Origin: an uncultured Victivallales bacterium
GTDB lineage: Bacteria > Verrucomicrobiota > Lentisphaeria > Oligosphaerales > JAFGRS01
Direction: 5' to 3'
NCBI GenBank assembly: GCA_903837355.1
Contig: CAILUI010000462.1
Span: 1 to 63,454 of the forward strand
DNA: 63,454 bases
Each line of letters starts with the position of its first letter. Positions within the stretch are counted from its first letter, which is position 1. A program made the position numbers and the translations under genes. This document shows positions 53,080-60,892 of this stretch, piece by piece. Under the pieces are notes generated by a model. It saw nothing but the letters and a program-made list of their open reading frames with translations. It had not been told where the DNA came from and ran no database searches.

Positions 53080-53140
53080 GCTATGCCTCACACTCTCGCA
53101 TGCTTCAGGCTCAACGTCAACCAGTCTTCTGAGGCATAGC
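53080..53140. repeat. Long-loop inverted repeat in gene-free stretch
   Basis: GCTATGCCTCA (53080-53090) is perfectly inverted at 53130-53140 (TGAGGCATAGC), loop of 39. No T-tract. The stretch 52896-53467 (572 bp) has no gene I can support. Confidence 0.6.
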
Positions 53141-53323
53141 AGCATGAGGCGGGTGCCCATGGGCTGCTATTCTTGACGTGGAATACCATGTTGGCTCAGA
53201 GATGGAACGAGCGTCTGATGGCGCGATCTGGTCGATTGTGACCGTTGTCGTTGTCAGTGACGCGGCAGCGAAACGGTTATCGTAGTCGTCATCGAGATCG
53301 AGGGAATTTGGATTCCGGATGAC

Positions 53324-53376
53324 CGACTACGACCACGACAACGACTACGACCACGACAACGACTACGACCACGAGA
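53324..53376 (+). repeat. 18-bp tandem repeat
   Basis: The unit CGACTACGACCACGACAA starts at 53324, 53342 and 53360, with nearly three copies. It reads as DYDHDN in one frame but no start or stop context suggests a gene. It ends 91 bases before the zinc-ribbon ATG. Confidence 0.85.
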
Positions 53377-53467
53377 GGACCAGAAGACGGAAGCCAACTA
53401 CCGGCTGGCGCTGACCCCGCAGGGCCGGAGCCAGCAGAGCCTCGTCGTTCGACGTGGAGGAGCAGAT

Positions 53468-53740
53468 ATGAACAAGTTCTGTCAGAGCTGTGGCATGCCG
53501 ATGAAGAAGGACCCCCAGAACGGCGGGACCCATTCGGACGGGAGCAAGAGTACGGAGTACTGTAGTTACTGCTACATGAACGGCGCCTTCACGTCTCCAG
53601 AAATCAACACGCCCCAGGCGATGCAGACGTTCTGCATTGGCAAACTCAAGGAGATGGGAATGCCTGGATTTGTCGCCTGGTTCTTCACCAGAAGCATTCC
53701 GAGATTGAAGCGCTGGGCAGGCCGGCCAGGTAGTGGATGA
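53468..53740 (+). CDS. Small zinc-ribbon protein
   Basis: A 90-residue protein with four cysteines in two CxxC pairs (C5, C8, C32, C35): MNKFCQSCGMPMKKDPQNGG, DGSKSTEYCSYCYMNGAF. This matches the putative zinc-ribbon family (PF12674-like) seen as stand-alone small proteins or next to regulators. The C-terminus is basic (SIPRLKRWAGRPGSG). GGAGGAG precedes the ATG. Base composition is visibly less GC-rich than the neighbours, and it is bracketed by two recombinase remnants, both of which fit lateral arrival. Function unknown, possibly nucleic-acid or protein binding. Confidence 0.85.
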   Translation: MNKFCQSCGMPMKKDPQNGGTHSDGSKSTEYCSYCYMNGAFTSPEINTPQAMQTFCIGKLKEMGMPGFVAWFFTRSIPRLKRWAGRPGSG

Positions 53741-53801
53741 ACACGCCCCACTTTGCATCACGAAACCAGTCGGTGTTGGCGCACGTGAACGGAGTCCTTA
53801 C

Positions 53802-53845
53802 CTACAGCCTGTCCGCCGGGCTGATCACGCCGGGCGGATCCTTTG
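53802..53845 (-). pseudogene. Second tyrosine-recombinase C-terminal tail
   Basis: The minus strand reads KDPPGVISPADRL and stop (53804-53802), matching the tail of the relic at 52661 (KGPHGVVSPADTL and stop) at 9 of 13 residues, also at DNA level (TCCGCCGGGCTGA shared). Nothing upstream of it is recognisable as recombinase. Confidence 0.6.
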
Positions 53846-53874
53846 GAGGGGCGCCCGGCCGCGGGCGCAGCGGT

Positions 53875-54077
53875 GGCGGCCCACCGCCTCTCCACCGGTC
53901 GGAATCGTACCGCCGCGTGCCCCCACGCGGCCGCGGGTGAGGGCACCCGCGCGTACTGACAACCTGCGCTGGCGGCCCACCGCATCTCCACCGGTAGGAG
54001 CCGTACCGCCGCGTGCCCCCACGCGGCCGCGGGTGAGGGCACCCGCGCGTACTCCACCGGTAGGAGCCGTACCGCCG
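53875..54077. repeat. 96-bp-period hairpin repeat, 2.3 copies
   Basis: Copies start at 53875 and 53971, and a partial one at 54053. Each unit holds CGCGT/ACGCG and the strong hairpin CGCGGGTG-AGGG-CACCCGCG. It lies directly downstream of the GH2 gene end (54078). Confidence 0.8.
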
Positions 54078-56486
54078 CTAGGTCTGGGCGGGCTCCAGAT
54101 TCGAGATCGTGCACTCGGCTTGGGGCAGCGCCTCCGCGGTCGCGGTGACCGTGATCTCGCCGGGCGTCCGCGAGGTCCGTACCAGCAGGATGCAGCGGCC
54201 GTACCAGGTCGAGCGCGAGTCCCCTTGCCAGGGCTCGGCGCTGACGACGTCACCGCTGGCCACACCGGCATTGACGCCGGGCCCGGAAACGGCGAAGCGG
54301 ATCCGGCGGCCGCTCGCCGGCACCAGCCGCCCGGCGGCATCGACGAGGGCGGCTTCGACGCAGACCACATCCAGGCCGTCGGCGTGGGCCGTGGTCGTCT
54401 GGGGGGTGAGGCGCAGCGCTGCCGGAGCGCCCGCCGTAGTCAGGGCGTGCCGCGCGACCTCCTTGCCGGCGGTACGTCCGACCGCCACCAGGGTTCCAGG
54501 CGCGAAGGGAACGTCCCATTCGGGGCGCCGGTTCTCGCACTCGCTGAGGGTCCGGGTGCCGAGGGAGGCGCCGTTGAGGAGAAGCTCGACCTGCTCGCAG
54601 TTGCTGAAGGTGACCAGGCGCAGGCGCGGCTGTCCCTCCCAGTTCCAGTGGTCGACCATCGGCGGCCAGTCCCAACGCGGATTCGGGATGGCGGCAAAGC
54701 GCGCCACCTGCTCCGCGTCGGTTTCGTAGACCATGATGTGGACCATCGGCCTCGGGCTGTAGAAGCTCTGGTAGTACCGCCCCAGCGGCGTCACCCAGCC
54801 GGACAGATCGAGCAGCGCTCGCCCCCACGTCTTCTTGGGCCACTCGGACTCTCCGAGGTAGTCATAGGCCGACCAGTGGTAATGGCCGATCAGGTACGCC
54901 GGGTCCAGTTCGAGCCAGGAGGGTCGGCGGGTGCCGAACTGCCAGTTGGCGGCACTCTCCGAGGCGATGAACAGCATCTGCGGGTAGGTCGCGTGGTCGG
55001 GGGCGAACATGTTCTCGGTATAGTTCCAGCTCACCACATCCATGTGGAACGCCATCTCCGCCGGGCGGGCCGTGGCGAAGGTGTCGTAGTCGGCCCAATG
55101 CTCCCATTCGCGCACGAACCCTTCGCGGGCCGGGAACAGGGCGCAGGTGACCTTGCGGGTTGGATCCAGGCTGCGGGTGTGGGCAACCATGCGTTGGAGG
55201 ATGCTGACGCCGTAGTCTGCCGCCGCCGCGCGGGTCTCGAACTTCGGATCGTGCTGCCCCTGCTGCGAGAGCACTTCGTTCCCCATGCTCCAGATGTACA
55301 CGCACGGGTGGTTGCGGTCGCGCCGGATAAAGCGCTCCAGATCGGCCGCCCACTGCTGTTCGAAGGCGGCCTCACCCCCGTAGAACTGCGAGGTCCACTT
55401 GTCATAGAGCTCGTCGAAGACCAGAATCCCTTTCTCGTCACAGGCATCCAGCAGGACCCGAGCGTGCGGGTTGTGACTGAGCCGAACTGAGTTGCAGCCG
55501 ATCGCCTTCAACTCGTCAAGGTGCCGCTCGTAGCCGCGCTTGAGAGCGGCACTGCCGAGGCAACCCAGGTCGTGATGGATGTCGCCGCCGACGGCGATGA
55601 CCTTACGGCCATTGAGCAAGAGGCCCTGCTGGGGCGTCAGGCGCACGCTGCGGATGCCGAAGCGGGTCTCGTCGTGGTCGGCAGCGCGGCCGTCCGCCCG
55701 GAGGCTGGAGACGACGGTGTAGAGGTGGGGCGTCTCGACGTCCCAGAGGTACGGCGAGGCGACGTCGAGCTCCTGCCGAAAGGTGTAGCGCGCGCCGGCG
55801 GCCACCGGCGCGACCGCCGTGGCCGCCGCGACCTCGCGGCCCTGCGGGTCCAGGATGCGGGTGACGAGCTCACACAAGCGGCGGCGGGGATCGTGGTTGA
55901 CCACGTCCGTCGCGATGGCGACCACGGCCGCATGCGCCTGGATCTCGGGGGTGGTGACGCAGGTACCATGGCGCGGGATGTGAACCGGGGAGAGGAGCCG
56001 CAGCCAGACGTCGCGGTAGATGCCCTCGCCGGTGTACCAGCGCGACGTGTCCTTCGTCCGGTTGTCATAGGCCACGGTCAGGACGTTGTCCTCACCCGGC
56101 TCGACCTGCGCGGTCAGGTCGAGCTCGAAGTCCATGTAGCCGTTGAGCTGTTTGCCGAGGTAGTGCCCGTTGAGCCAGACTTCCGCGGCCCGGTAGACAC
56201 CCTCGAACTCAACCAGCACCCGCGCGCTGTCGAGGTCGGCCGGGAGCCGGAAGTGCTTCCGGTAGACCCCGGCACCGAAGGGGAGCCAGCCGTTGCCGCT
56301 GGTGGAGTGCTCGTGGTCGAACGGCGCCCCGACCGCGGCGTCGTGCGGCAACTGCACGGTCTGCCAGGTGGCGTCGTTCGTCTGCCGCGTGTAGTCGAGC
56401 TGGACAGCGCCAGGACGGAACTGCCAGTCGAAGTTCAGCAGAACCGTGGTGCGGGGCACGCCTGGAGCGCGGGTGATCGTCATCAT
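54078..56486 (-). CDS. GH2 family beta-galactosidase-like enzyme
   Basis: An 802-residue protein: N-terminal sugar-binding jelly roll (15-170; FDWQFRPGAVQLDY, YTGEGIYRDVWLRLLSPVHI), immunoglobulin-like domain (175-285), TIM barrel (286-600) and C-terminal beta domains. E404 in WSMGNEVLSQ is the acid/base and E510 in MLFIASESAANW the nucleophile. It is the short GH2 type (beta-galactosidase or beta-glucuronidase-like). No signal peptide, so it acts in the cytoplasm. The ATG at 56486 has GAGG 8 bases upstream; an upstream ATG at 56522 has no site. It lies 43 bp after the GHL10-like gene, so the two probably form an operon. Confidence 0.9.
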   Translation of the reverse strand: MMTITRAPGVPRTTVLLNFDWQFRPGAVQLDYTRQTNDATWQTVQLPHDAAVGAPFDHEHSTSGNGWLPFGAGVYRKHFRLPADLDSARVLVEFEGVYRAAEVWLNGHYLGKQLNGYMDFELDLTAQVEPGEDNVLTVAYDNRTKDTSRWYTGEGIYRDVWLRLLSPVHIPRHGTCVTTPEIQAHAAVVAIATDVVNHDPRRRLCELVTRILDPQGREVAAATAVAPVAAGARYTFRQELDVASPYLWDVETPHLYTVVSSLRADGRAADHDETRFGIRSVRLTPQQGLLLNGRKVIAVGGDIHHDLGCLGSAALKRGYERHLDELKAIGCNSVRLSHNPHARVLLDACDEKGILVFDELYDKWTSQFYGGEAAFEQQWAADLERFIRRDRNHPCVYIWSMGNEVLSQQGQHDPKFETRAAAADYGVSILQRMVAHTRSLDPTRKVTCALFPAREGFVREWEHWADYDTFATARPAEMAFHMDVVSWNYTENMFAPDHATYPQMLFIASESAANWQFGTRRPSWLELDPAYLIGHYHWSAYDYLGESEWPKKTWGRALLDLSGWVTPLGRYYQSFYSPRPMVHIMVYETDAEQVARFAAIPNPRWDWPPMVDHWNWEGQPRLRLVTFSNCEQVELLLNGASLGTRTLSECENRRPEWDVPFAPGTLVAVGRTAGKEVARHALTTAGAPAALRLTPQTTTAHADGLDVVCVEAALVDAAGRLVPASGRRIRFAVSGPGVNAGVASGDVVSAEPWQGDSRSTWYGRCILLVRTSRTPGEITVTATAEALPQAECTISNLEPAQT

Positions 56487-56529
56487 GGTGGAATCCTCTC
56501 TGACGGCTGACGGCGACGACATCCTGCCC

Positions 56530-57795
56530 TCACTGGAAGGGCGCGAGCAGCACCGCCAGGTCTTTCCAGGCGTTGCGCTCGCCCTGCACCGTCATGTCCT
56601 CCAGCACCGTATCCTGGTACAGGGCCAGTTCGACGGCCCCGGCGGCGCGCACCGCCGGCAGGCCCTTGGCCACGAGCTCAAGGTTGGCATCGAAGATGGC
56701 CATCTCCAGGGCCACGGATACCTTCGTGCCGGCGACCTGGCTGACCGAGAGGCGCACCTGTTCGGCGAGTTGTTCGGCCGTGCGTTGGCGGGACATCCAC
56801 TGATCGCCCACGAGCAGATCGATCAGCCCCTCTTTGGCCCAACCGCTGACGTCGAGCAGGCACTCGCGATAGGGATCGCCGAGGTGTTGGGTGCCGCCGT
56901 GACCGATGCCGCGCACCATCACCCCCAGTTGCACGCCGGGCTTGGTGTCGCGGATGAGCTGCCGTACGCGGCGCACGTAGTCGGTGTTGCAGTCGGCGCG
57001 GAAGCGTAGCCACTCGGGGTCGTCGTTGGGGATGGCGAAGGGATCACGGCCGGTCTGCTTGCGGAAGGCGTCGACGAGGGGCGGTTCGTAGAGGGCGCGG
57101 CAAACGCCCTGCTCATCCAGCAGTTGGGTGCCGGGGCGGAAACAGTGCTGGCGCACCAGGTCGAGAAGAATGCCTTTGACGTCGTATTTGAGCAGCTCGC
57201 GGATCGTCGCCAGCTTGTACTCCATGACCTCCGGGTAGGCCCAGCTCATGGTGGTGTCCGAAGCGGTGCCATCGCGGAAGACGCGGTACCATTCCGGATG
57301 CGCCTTGGCGAACTCGCCCTTCCAGCCGTTGCCGGTATCGCAGTCGAGCAGCGGCGTGGCGTAGAACCACAGTTCGATGCCGAACTGCGGCGCCTGCTCC
57401 GCGGCCGACTGCAGGGGATCGAAGGCGGTGACATCGAAGCCCTGGCCGCGCCAGGTGTACCACTCGCGCTCGCGGTTCAGCACGTCCTTGCCTTGCACGT
57501 CGATAATGCCGCGGTACGGCGTGGTGGCGACGCTCGGATACTGCGCCAGGCTGCCGTCGTGCGTGCGCAAGTAGACGCGCTGGATGTGCGCCTGCTGGTA
57601 GCGCTGCAGGATATGGCGCATCCCCGGGTTGCCCCAGTTGCCGTAGCTCCAGATCCAGTCGAGGTGGTCGTTGAAAACGCTGATACGCATCTTGGCTCCC
57701 TCCTCGGCCTTGACTTCCGGCAGCGGCTGGGCGGCCGCACTCAGCGCGGCCAGAGCCGCGACCGCCAGGGCCAGGCCGCAACGTCGCTTCAGCAT
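56530..57795 (-). CDS. Exported GHL10-like glycoside-hydrolase-related protein
   Basis: A 421-residue protein with a signal peptide (LALAVAALAALSAAAQPLPE). The body is a TIM-barrel-like hydrolase: DHLDWIWSYGNWGNPGMRHI, FGIELWFYATPLLDCDTGNG, GILLDLVRQHC, PGVQLGVMVRGIGHGGTQHL and VSVALEMAIFDANLELVAKG. It resembles the glycosyl-hydrolase-like 10 family, which is poorly characterised; E in VALEMA and D in ILLDLVR are candidate catalytic residues. AAGGAGG lies 6 bases before the ATG. It is the first gene of the pair with the GH2 enzyme. Confidence 0.7.
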   Translation of the reverse strand: MLKRRCGLALAVAALAALSAAAQPLPEVKAEEGAKMRISVFNDHLDWIWSYGNWGNPGMRHILQRYQQAHIQRVYLRTHDGSLAQYPSVATTPYRGIIDVQGKDVLNREREWYTWRGQGFDVTAFDPLQSAAEQAPQFGIELWFYATPLLDCDTGNGWKGEFAKAHPEWYRVFRDGTASDTTMSWAYPEVMEYKLATIRELLKYDVKGILLDLVRQHCFRPGTQLLDEQGVCRALYEPPLVDAFRKQTGRDPFAIPNDDPEWLRFRADCNTDYVRRVRQLIRDTKPGVQLGVMVRGIGHGGTQHLGDPYRECLLDVSGWAKEGLIDLLVGDQWMSRQRTAEQLAEQVRLSVSQVAGTKVSVALEMAIFDANLELVAKGLPAVRAAGAVELALYQDTVLEDMTVQGERNAWKDLAVLLAPFQ

Positions 57796-57869
57796 CGGAC
57801 ACCTCCTTCAGCAAAAGGTAGGCCCGCCAGCGGCAGGACGCAAGGGGCGGGAGTAAAGGCCAGTAGGCC

Positions 57870-58070
57870 CGGCCCGCCCCTGGAAGGCGAAGCTCCCCGG
57901 GTGCTGTGCATCCTGCTGTGCGGCAGGACTCGCGGCCATCCACTGGGCGAATCCTGCTGTCCAGCAGGACCTGCTCGCAGGCGGTGAGCCGTTCCCGTCC
58001 CATACGGCCGTGGCTCACGGCCATCCGTTGGAGGGCGAAGCTCCACAGCCTGCCTGCAGGCGCTGAGCCG
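57870..58070. repeat. Hairpin-rich leader of the repeat array, with an inverted unit
   Basis: GGAGGGCGAAGCTCC (58031-58045) is the reverse complement of the array core, so it can pair with unit 1 downstream. Two hairpins TCCTGC/GCAGGA lie around 57912 and 57953. No gene in 57796-58543. Confidence 0.65.
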
Positions 58071-58090
58071 TGCCCTTGTCCCGGGTTCCG

Positions 58091-58483
58091 GCCGGCGGCT
58101 CAGCGGCGCCTGCGCGCCTGGGGAGCTTCGCCCTCCAGAATGCGGCCGGCGGCTCAGCGGCGCGTGCGCGCCTGGGGAGCTTCGCCCTCCAGAATGCGGC
58201 CGGCGGCTCAGCGGCGCGTGCGCGCCTGGGGAGCTTCGCCCTCCAGAATGCGGCTCAGCGGCGCGTGCGCGCCTGGGGAGCTTCGCCCTCCAGAATGCGG
58301 CTCAGCGGCGCCTGCGCGCCTGGGGAGCTTCGCCCTCCAGAATGCGGCTCAGCGGCGCCTGCGCGCCTGGGGAGCTTCGCCCTCCAGAATGCGGCCGGCG
58401 GCGCCTGCGCGCCTGGGGAGCTTCGCCCTCCAGAATGCGGCTCAGCGGCGCGTGCGCGCCTGGGGAGCTTCGCCCTCCAGAAG
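58091..58483. repeat. Eight-copy 46-54 bp tandem array
   Basis: The core CTGGGGAGCTTCGCCCTCCA occurs eight times. Spacing between copies is 54, 54, 47, 47, 47, 46 and 47 bp; the difference is a short CGGCCGG insertion in the first units. Linkers are G+C-rich (GGCTCAGCGGCGC then CTGCGCGC or GTGCGCGC). There are no variable spacers, so it is not a CRISPR. It lies between the ends of the efflux operon and the start of the GHL10-like gene. Confidence 0.95.
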
Positions 58484-58543
58484 ACTGCGGCCCGGCTGGG
58501 CGCCCCCGCCGTCCGCAGGACCCGGGGGAACCCTTCGCCGCCA

Positions 58544-59719
58544 TCACCCCCGGCGCAGGGCGTCGACGACGTGCAGGCGTGCCGCCCGGAAGGCGGGCAG
58601 AAAGCCGCCCAGGAAACCCATGGCCACAGCCACCAGCACCGCGGTCAGCAGAATCTGCGGCGTGATCTCGAAGCGGAAGGCGGTCTCCGCGAAGGTCGCC
58701 CAGTTGGTCGTGCCGGTGGTCATGCCATGGAAGGGCAGACTCAGCACGCAGCCGATCACCGCGCCCACCAGGGAGAGGGTCACCGACTCGAGGATGAACG
58801 ACAGCCAGACCGCCGTCGGCGCAAAGCCGAGGGCGAGCAGACAGCCGATCTCGCGCTGGCGCTGGCTGACCGCGGCAAACATGGTGTTCATCGCTCCGAC
58901 AACCGCCCCGATCGACATAATGGCGGTCAGGATGGCCGACAGGACCACGATGACGTCATGCATGAGCTTGGATTGCTTGCGGTAATAGGCAGCCTCGGAC
59001 ATGGCCTCAAGCGTCCGCAGGCGCGGGTCAGCCTCCAGGGCTTCGGCGACCGCCTGCAGGGCCACCTCGGGGTCGCCGGCGGCGTGGAAGAGCGCCGAGG
59101 TGAAGAGGCGTTGCCGTTTGAACACGGCCTGGTAGGTCTCGAGGTCGACCCAGACCTCGGACTCGAGGGCGCTGCCGGCGGCGGCGAAGACGCCGACGAT
59201 GGGCCAGCGCTGGTTGCCGGCCTCGAGAGCCTGTCCCAGGCGCAGGCCGTCCATGTGCCGCGCCAGCGCCACCCCGACCACGGCTTCGCTGGTGCCCGGC
59301 GTCAGCCAGCGCCCGGAGACCAAGCGCACGCCGTGGTGGACGCTGGCCGACAGCGGTTGCGTGCCGCGGATGGTGAGGTTGGCCTGGCGGCCGTCCCGGC
59401 GCACGCGGCCCACCACCAGCGCGCCCTCGTTCACGTACAGCAGGCGACCGGCCGCGTCGCGGGCAATCCAGGGCAGCGCGCCGAGCACGCGCGCGTCGTC
59501 GCGGAAGATCTGGCTGCCCAACTCGGCCTCAGAGCCCTTGCGCAGCACGATCAGCGTACCGGGACTGCCCGCGGTCGCGACCGCATTGCGCAGACCTTCG
59601 GCCATGGCTTGCAGAAAGATCAGCACCAGCACCACCAGGGCGATGCCGCCCACGGCCATCGCCGAGGCGCTCTTGCGCACCAGCATACTGCGCAGGCTGT
59701 AGGTGAGTGGCAACACCAT
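58544..59719 (-). CDS. MacB/FtsX-type ABC permease, second
   Basis: A 391-residue FtsX-type permease: one N-terminal helix (AVGGIALVVLVLIFLQAM), a periplasmic MacB-PCD domain (about 45-245), then three helices (IVVLSAILTAIMSIGAVVGA, WLSFILESVTLSLVGAVIGC, ILLTAVLVAVAMGFLGGFLP). SQRQREIGCLLALGFAPTAV is the conserved cytoplasmic motif. No ATPase is fused. It starts 3 bp after the stop of the first permease. It ends the operon. Confidence 0.93.
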   Translation of the reverse strand: MVLPLTYSLRSMLVRKSASAMAVGGIALVVLVLIFLQAMAEGLRNAVATAGSPGTLIVLRKGSEAELGSQIFRDDARVLGALPWIARDAAGRLLYVNEGALVVGRVRRDGRQANLTIRGTQPLSASVHHGVRLVSGRWLTPGTSEAVVGVALARHMDGLRLGQALEAGNQRWPIVGVFAAAGSALESEVWVDLETYQAVFKRQRLFTSALFHAAGDPEVALQAVAEALEADPRLRTLEAMSEAAYYRKQSKLMHDVIVVLSAILTAIMSIGAVVGAMNTMFAAVSQRQREIGCLLALGFAPTAVWLSFILESVTLSLVGAVIGCVLSLPFHGMTTGTTNWATFAETAFRFEITPQILLTAVLVAVAMGFLGGFLPAFRAARLHVVDALRRG

Positions 59720-59722
59720 CGG

Positions 59723-60892
59723 TCACAGACTCCGCAAGGCTTCGGCAGGTCGCAGGCGCAGGGCGGCCAGGCCCGGAATGAGCCCGCTCACCACCCCGGT
59801 CAGCACCGCAATTCCAAGCGCTCCGAGCATCGCCAGACCGGGGATCTGGAAGATCGGGAAGAAATCCGGCTTCGGGTTCCACCTGACCAGATTGATCAGT
59901 ACGTACATGCTGCCGGCGCCGACCACGTAGGCCAGCAGGCCGATGGCCACCGCCTCGCCCACCAGCAGACCGAAGACCCGGCCGTCGCTGAACCCCAGCG
60001 CCTTGAGGACGGCCATCTCGCGGGTGCGCTCGCGTCCACTCATCATCATGGTGTTGGCCGAGACCAGAAGCATGGTGAAGATCACCACCGAACCGATGAA
60101 GCGGAAGAGCAGCTTGAGGTTCCCGATCAGCGAGACGAACTGCTGGTTGAAGGTCTTCTCACTCATGGTCCGGGTTGGGTAGGGGCTGTTGGCAAAGCGC
60201 CGGTCGATGGCGGCCGCGACCTCGGCATGGCGTTCGGCTGACACCAGGCCGACGATGTAGAAACTGGCCAGGCCCTTGGCGATCGAGCGGGTCTCGTCGA
60301 GGTAGCGATGGTGGAAGAGCATCAGCGTGGGGTCGAAGGTCTCGGTGGTCGGCGTGTAGATGGCGCGGACCGTGAACTGCCACGGCGAGTTGTCGCGCTT
60401 GGGCCAGATGGCGGCGCTCAGGGAGAGGCGGTCGCCGACCTTCTTGCCGAGGCGCTTGGCCGTGGCGCTGCCGATCAGGCAGCCGGAGCGGTCGCGGAGC
60501 AGGGCCCGTACCTGCTCGGGCGGCACCCGCATCTCCGGGTACAGACGCAGGTAAGCTTCCAGATCGACCGCAAAGTTCGGGAAGAAGGCGCGCCGCGTGT
60601 CGCCATTGGGCAAGGGTTCCTCGTAGAGGCCACCGAACCAGGTGCCGACGGCCAGATCCCGCACGCCGTCGATGGGTGCAATCTGCGCCCGGTAGGCCTC
60701 GGGCAGCAGGAAGGCCAGCGATTCCTTGTGCTGCACCACCAGGCGCGCGGCGCTGGCCATCTCCACCCCCGCGCCAAAGGCGGCCTGCAGCGCGGCCAGC
60801 AGGCAGAACAGAGCCAGGGCAATGGCCGTCCCGAGGATGGTCAGGCCGGTACGGGCCGGGGCGCGCCAGAGATTGGACCAGAGCAGTCTCAT
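59723..60892 (-). CDS. MacB/FtsX-type ABC permease, first
   Basis: A 389-residue permease with the same plan: N-terminal helix (LTILGTAIALALFCLLAALQ), periplasmic domain with a FHHRYLDETRS segment, and three C-terminal helices. RERTREMAVLKALGFSDGRV is the FtsX cytoplasmic motif. The ATG overlaps the ATPase stop by 4 bp (ATGA). With the second permease it should form a heterodimeric MacB-like channel that works with the fusion protein. Confidence 0.93.
   Translation of the reverse strand: MRLLWSNLWRAPARTGLTILGTAIALALFCLLAALQAAFGAGVEMASAARLVVQHKESLAFLLPEAYRAQIAPIDGVRDLAVGTWFGGLYEEPLPNGDTRRAFFPNFAVDLEAYLRLYPEMRVPPEQVRALLRDRSGCLIGSATAKRLGKKVGDRLSLSAAIWPKRDNSPWQFTVRAIYTPTTETFDPTLMLFHHRYLDETRSIAKGLASFYIVGLVSAERHAEVAAAIDRRFANSPYPTRTMSEKTFNQQFVSLIGNLKLLFRFIGSVVIFTMLLVSANTMMMSGRERTREMAVLKALGFSDGRVFGLLVGEAVAIGLLAYVVGAGSMYVLINLVRWNPKPDFFPIFQIPGLAMLGALGIAVLTGVVSGLIPGLAALRLRPAEALRSL

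Noticed and set aside
58091..58483. CRISPR array.
   Set aside because: The units are contiguous, the linkers are near-identical and there are no unique spacers; no cas genes are present.
58070..60241. A 723-codon plus-strand frame over the repeat array and permease genes.
   Set aside because: The repeat part gives only GSAARARLGSFALQNAA-type iteration and the rest is the reverse of two clear FtsX permeases.
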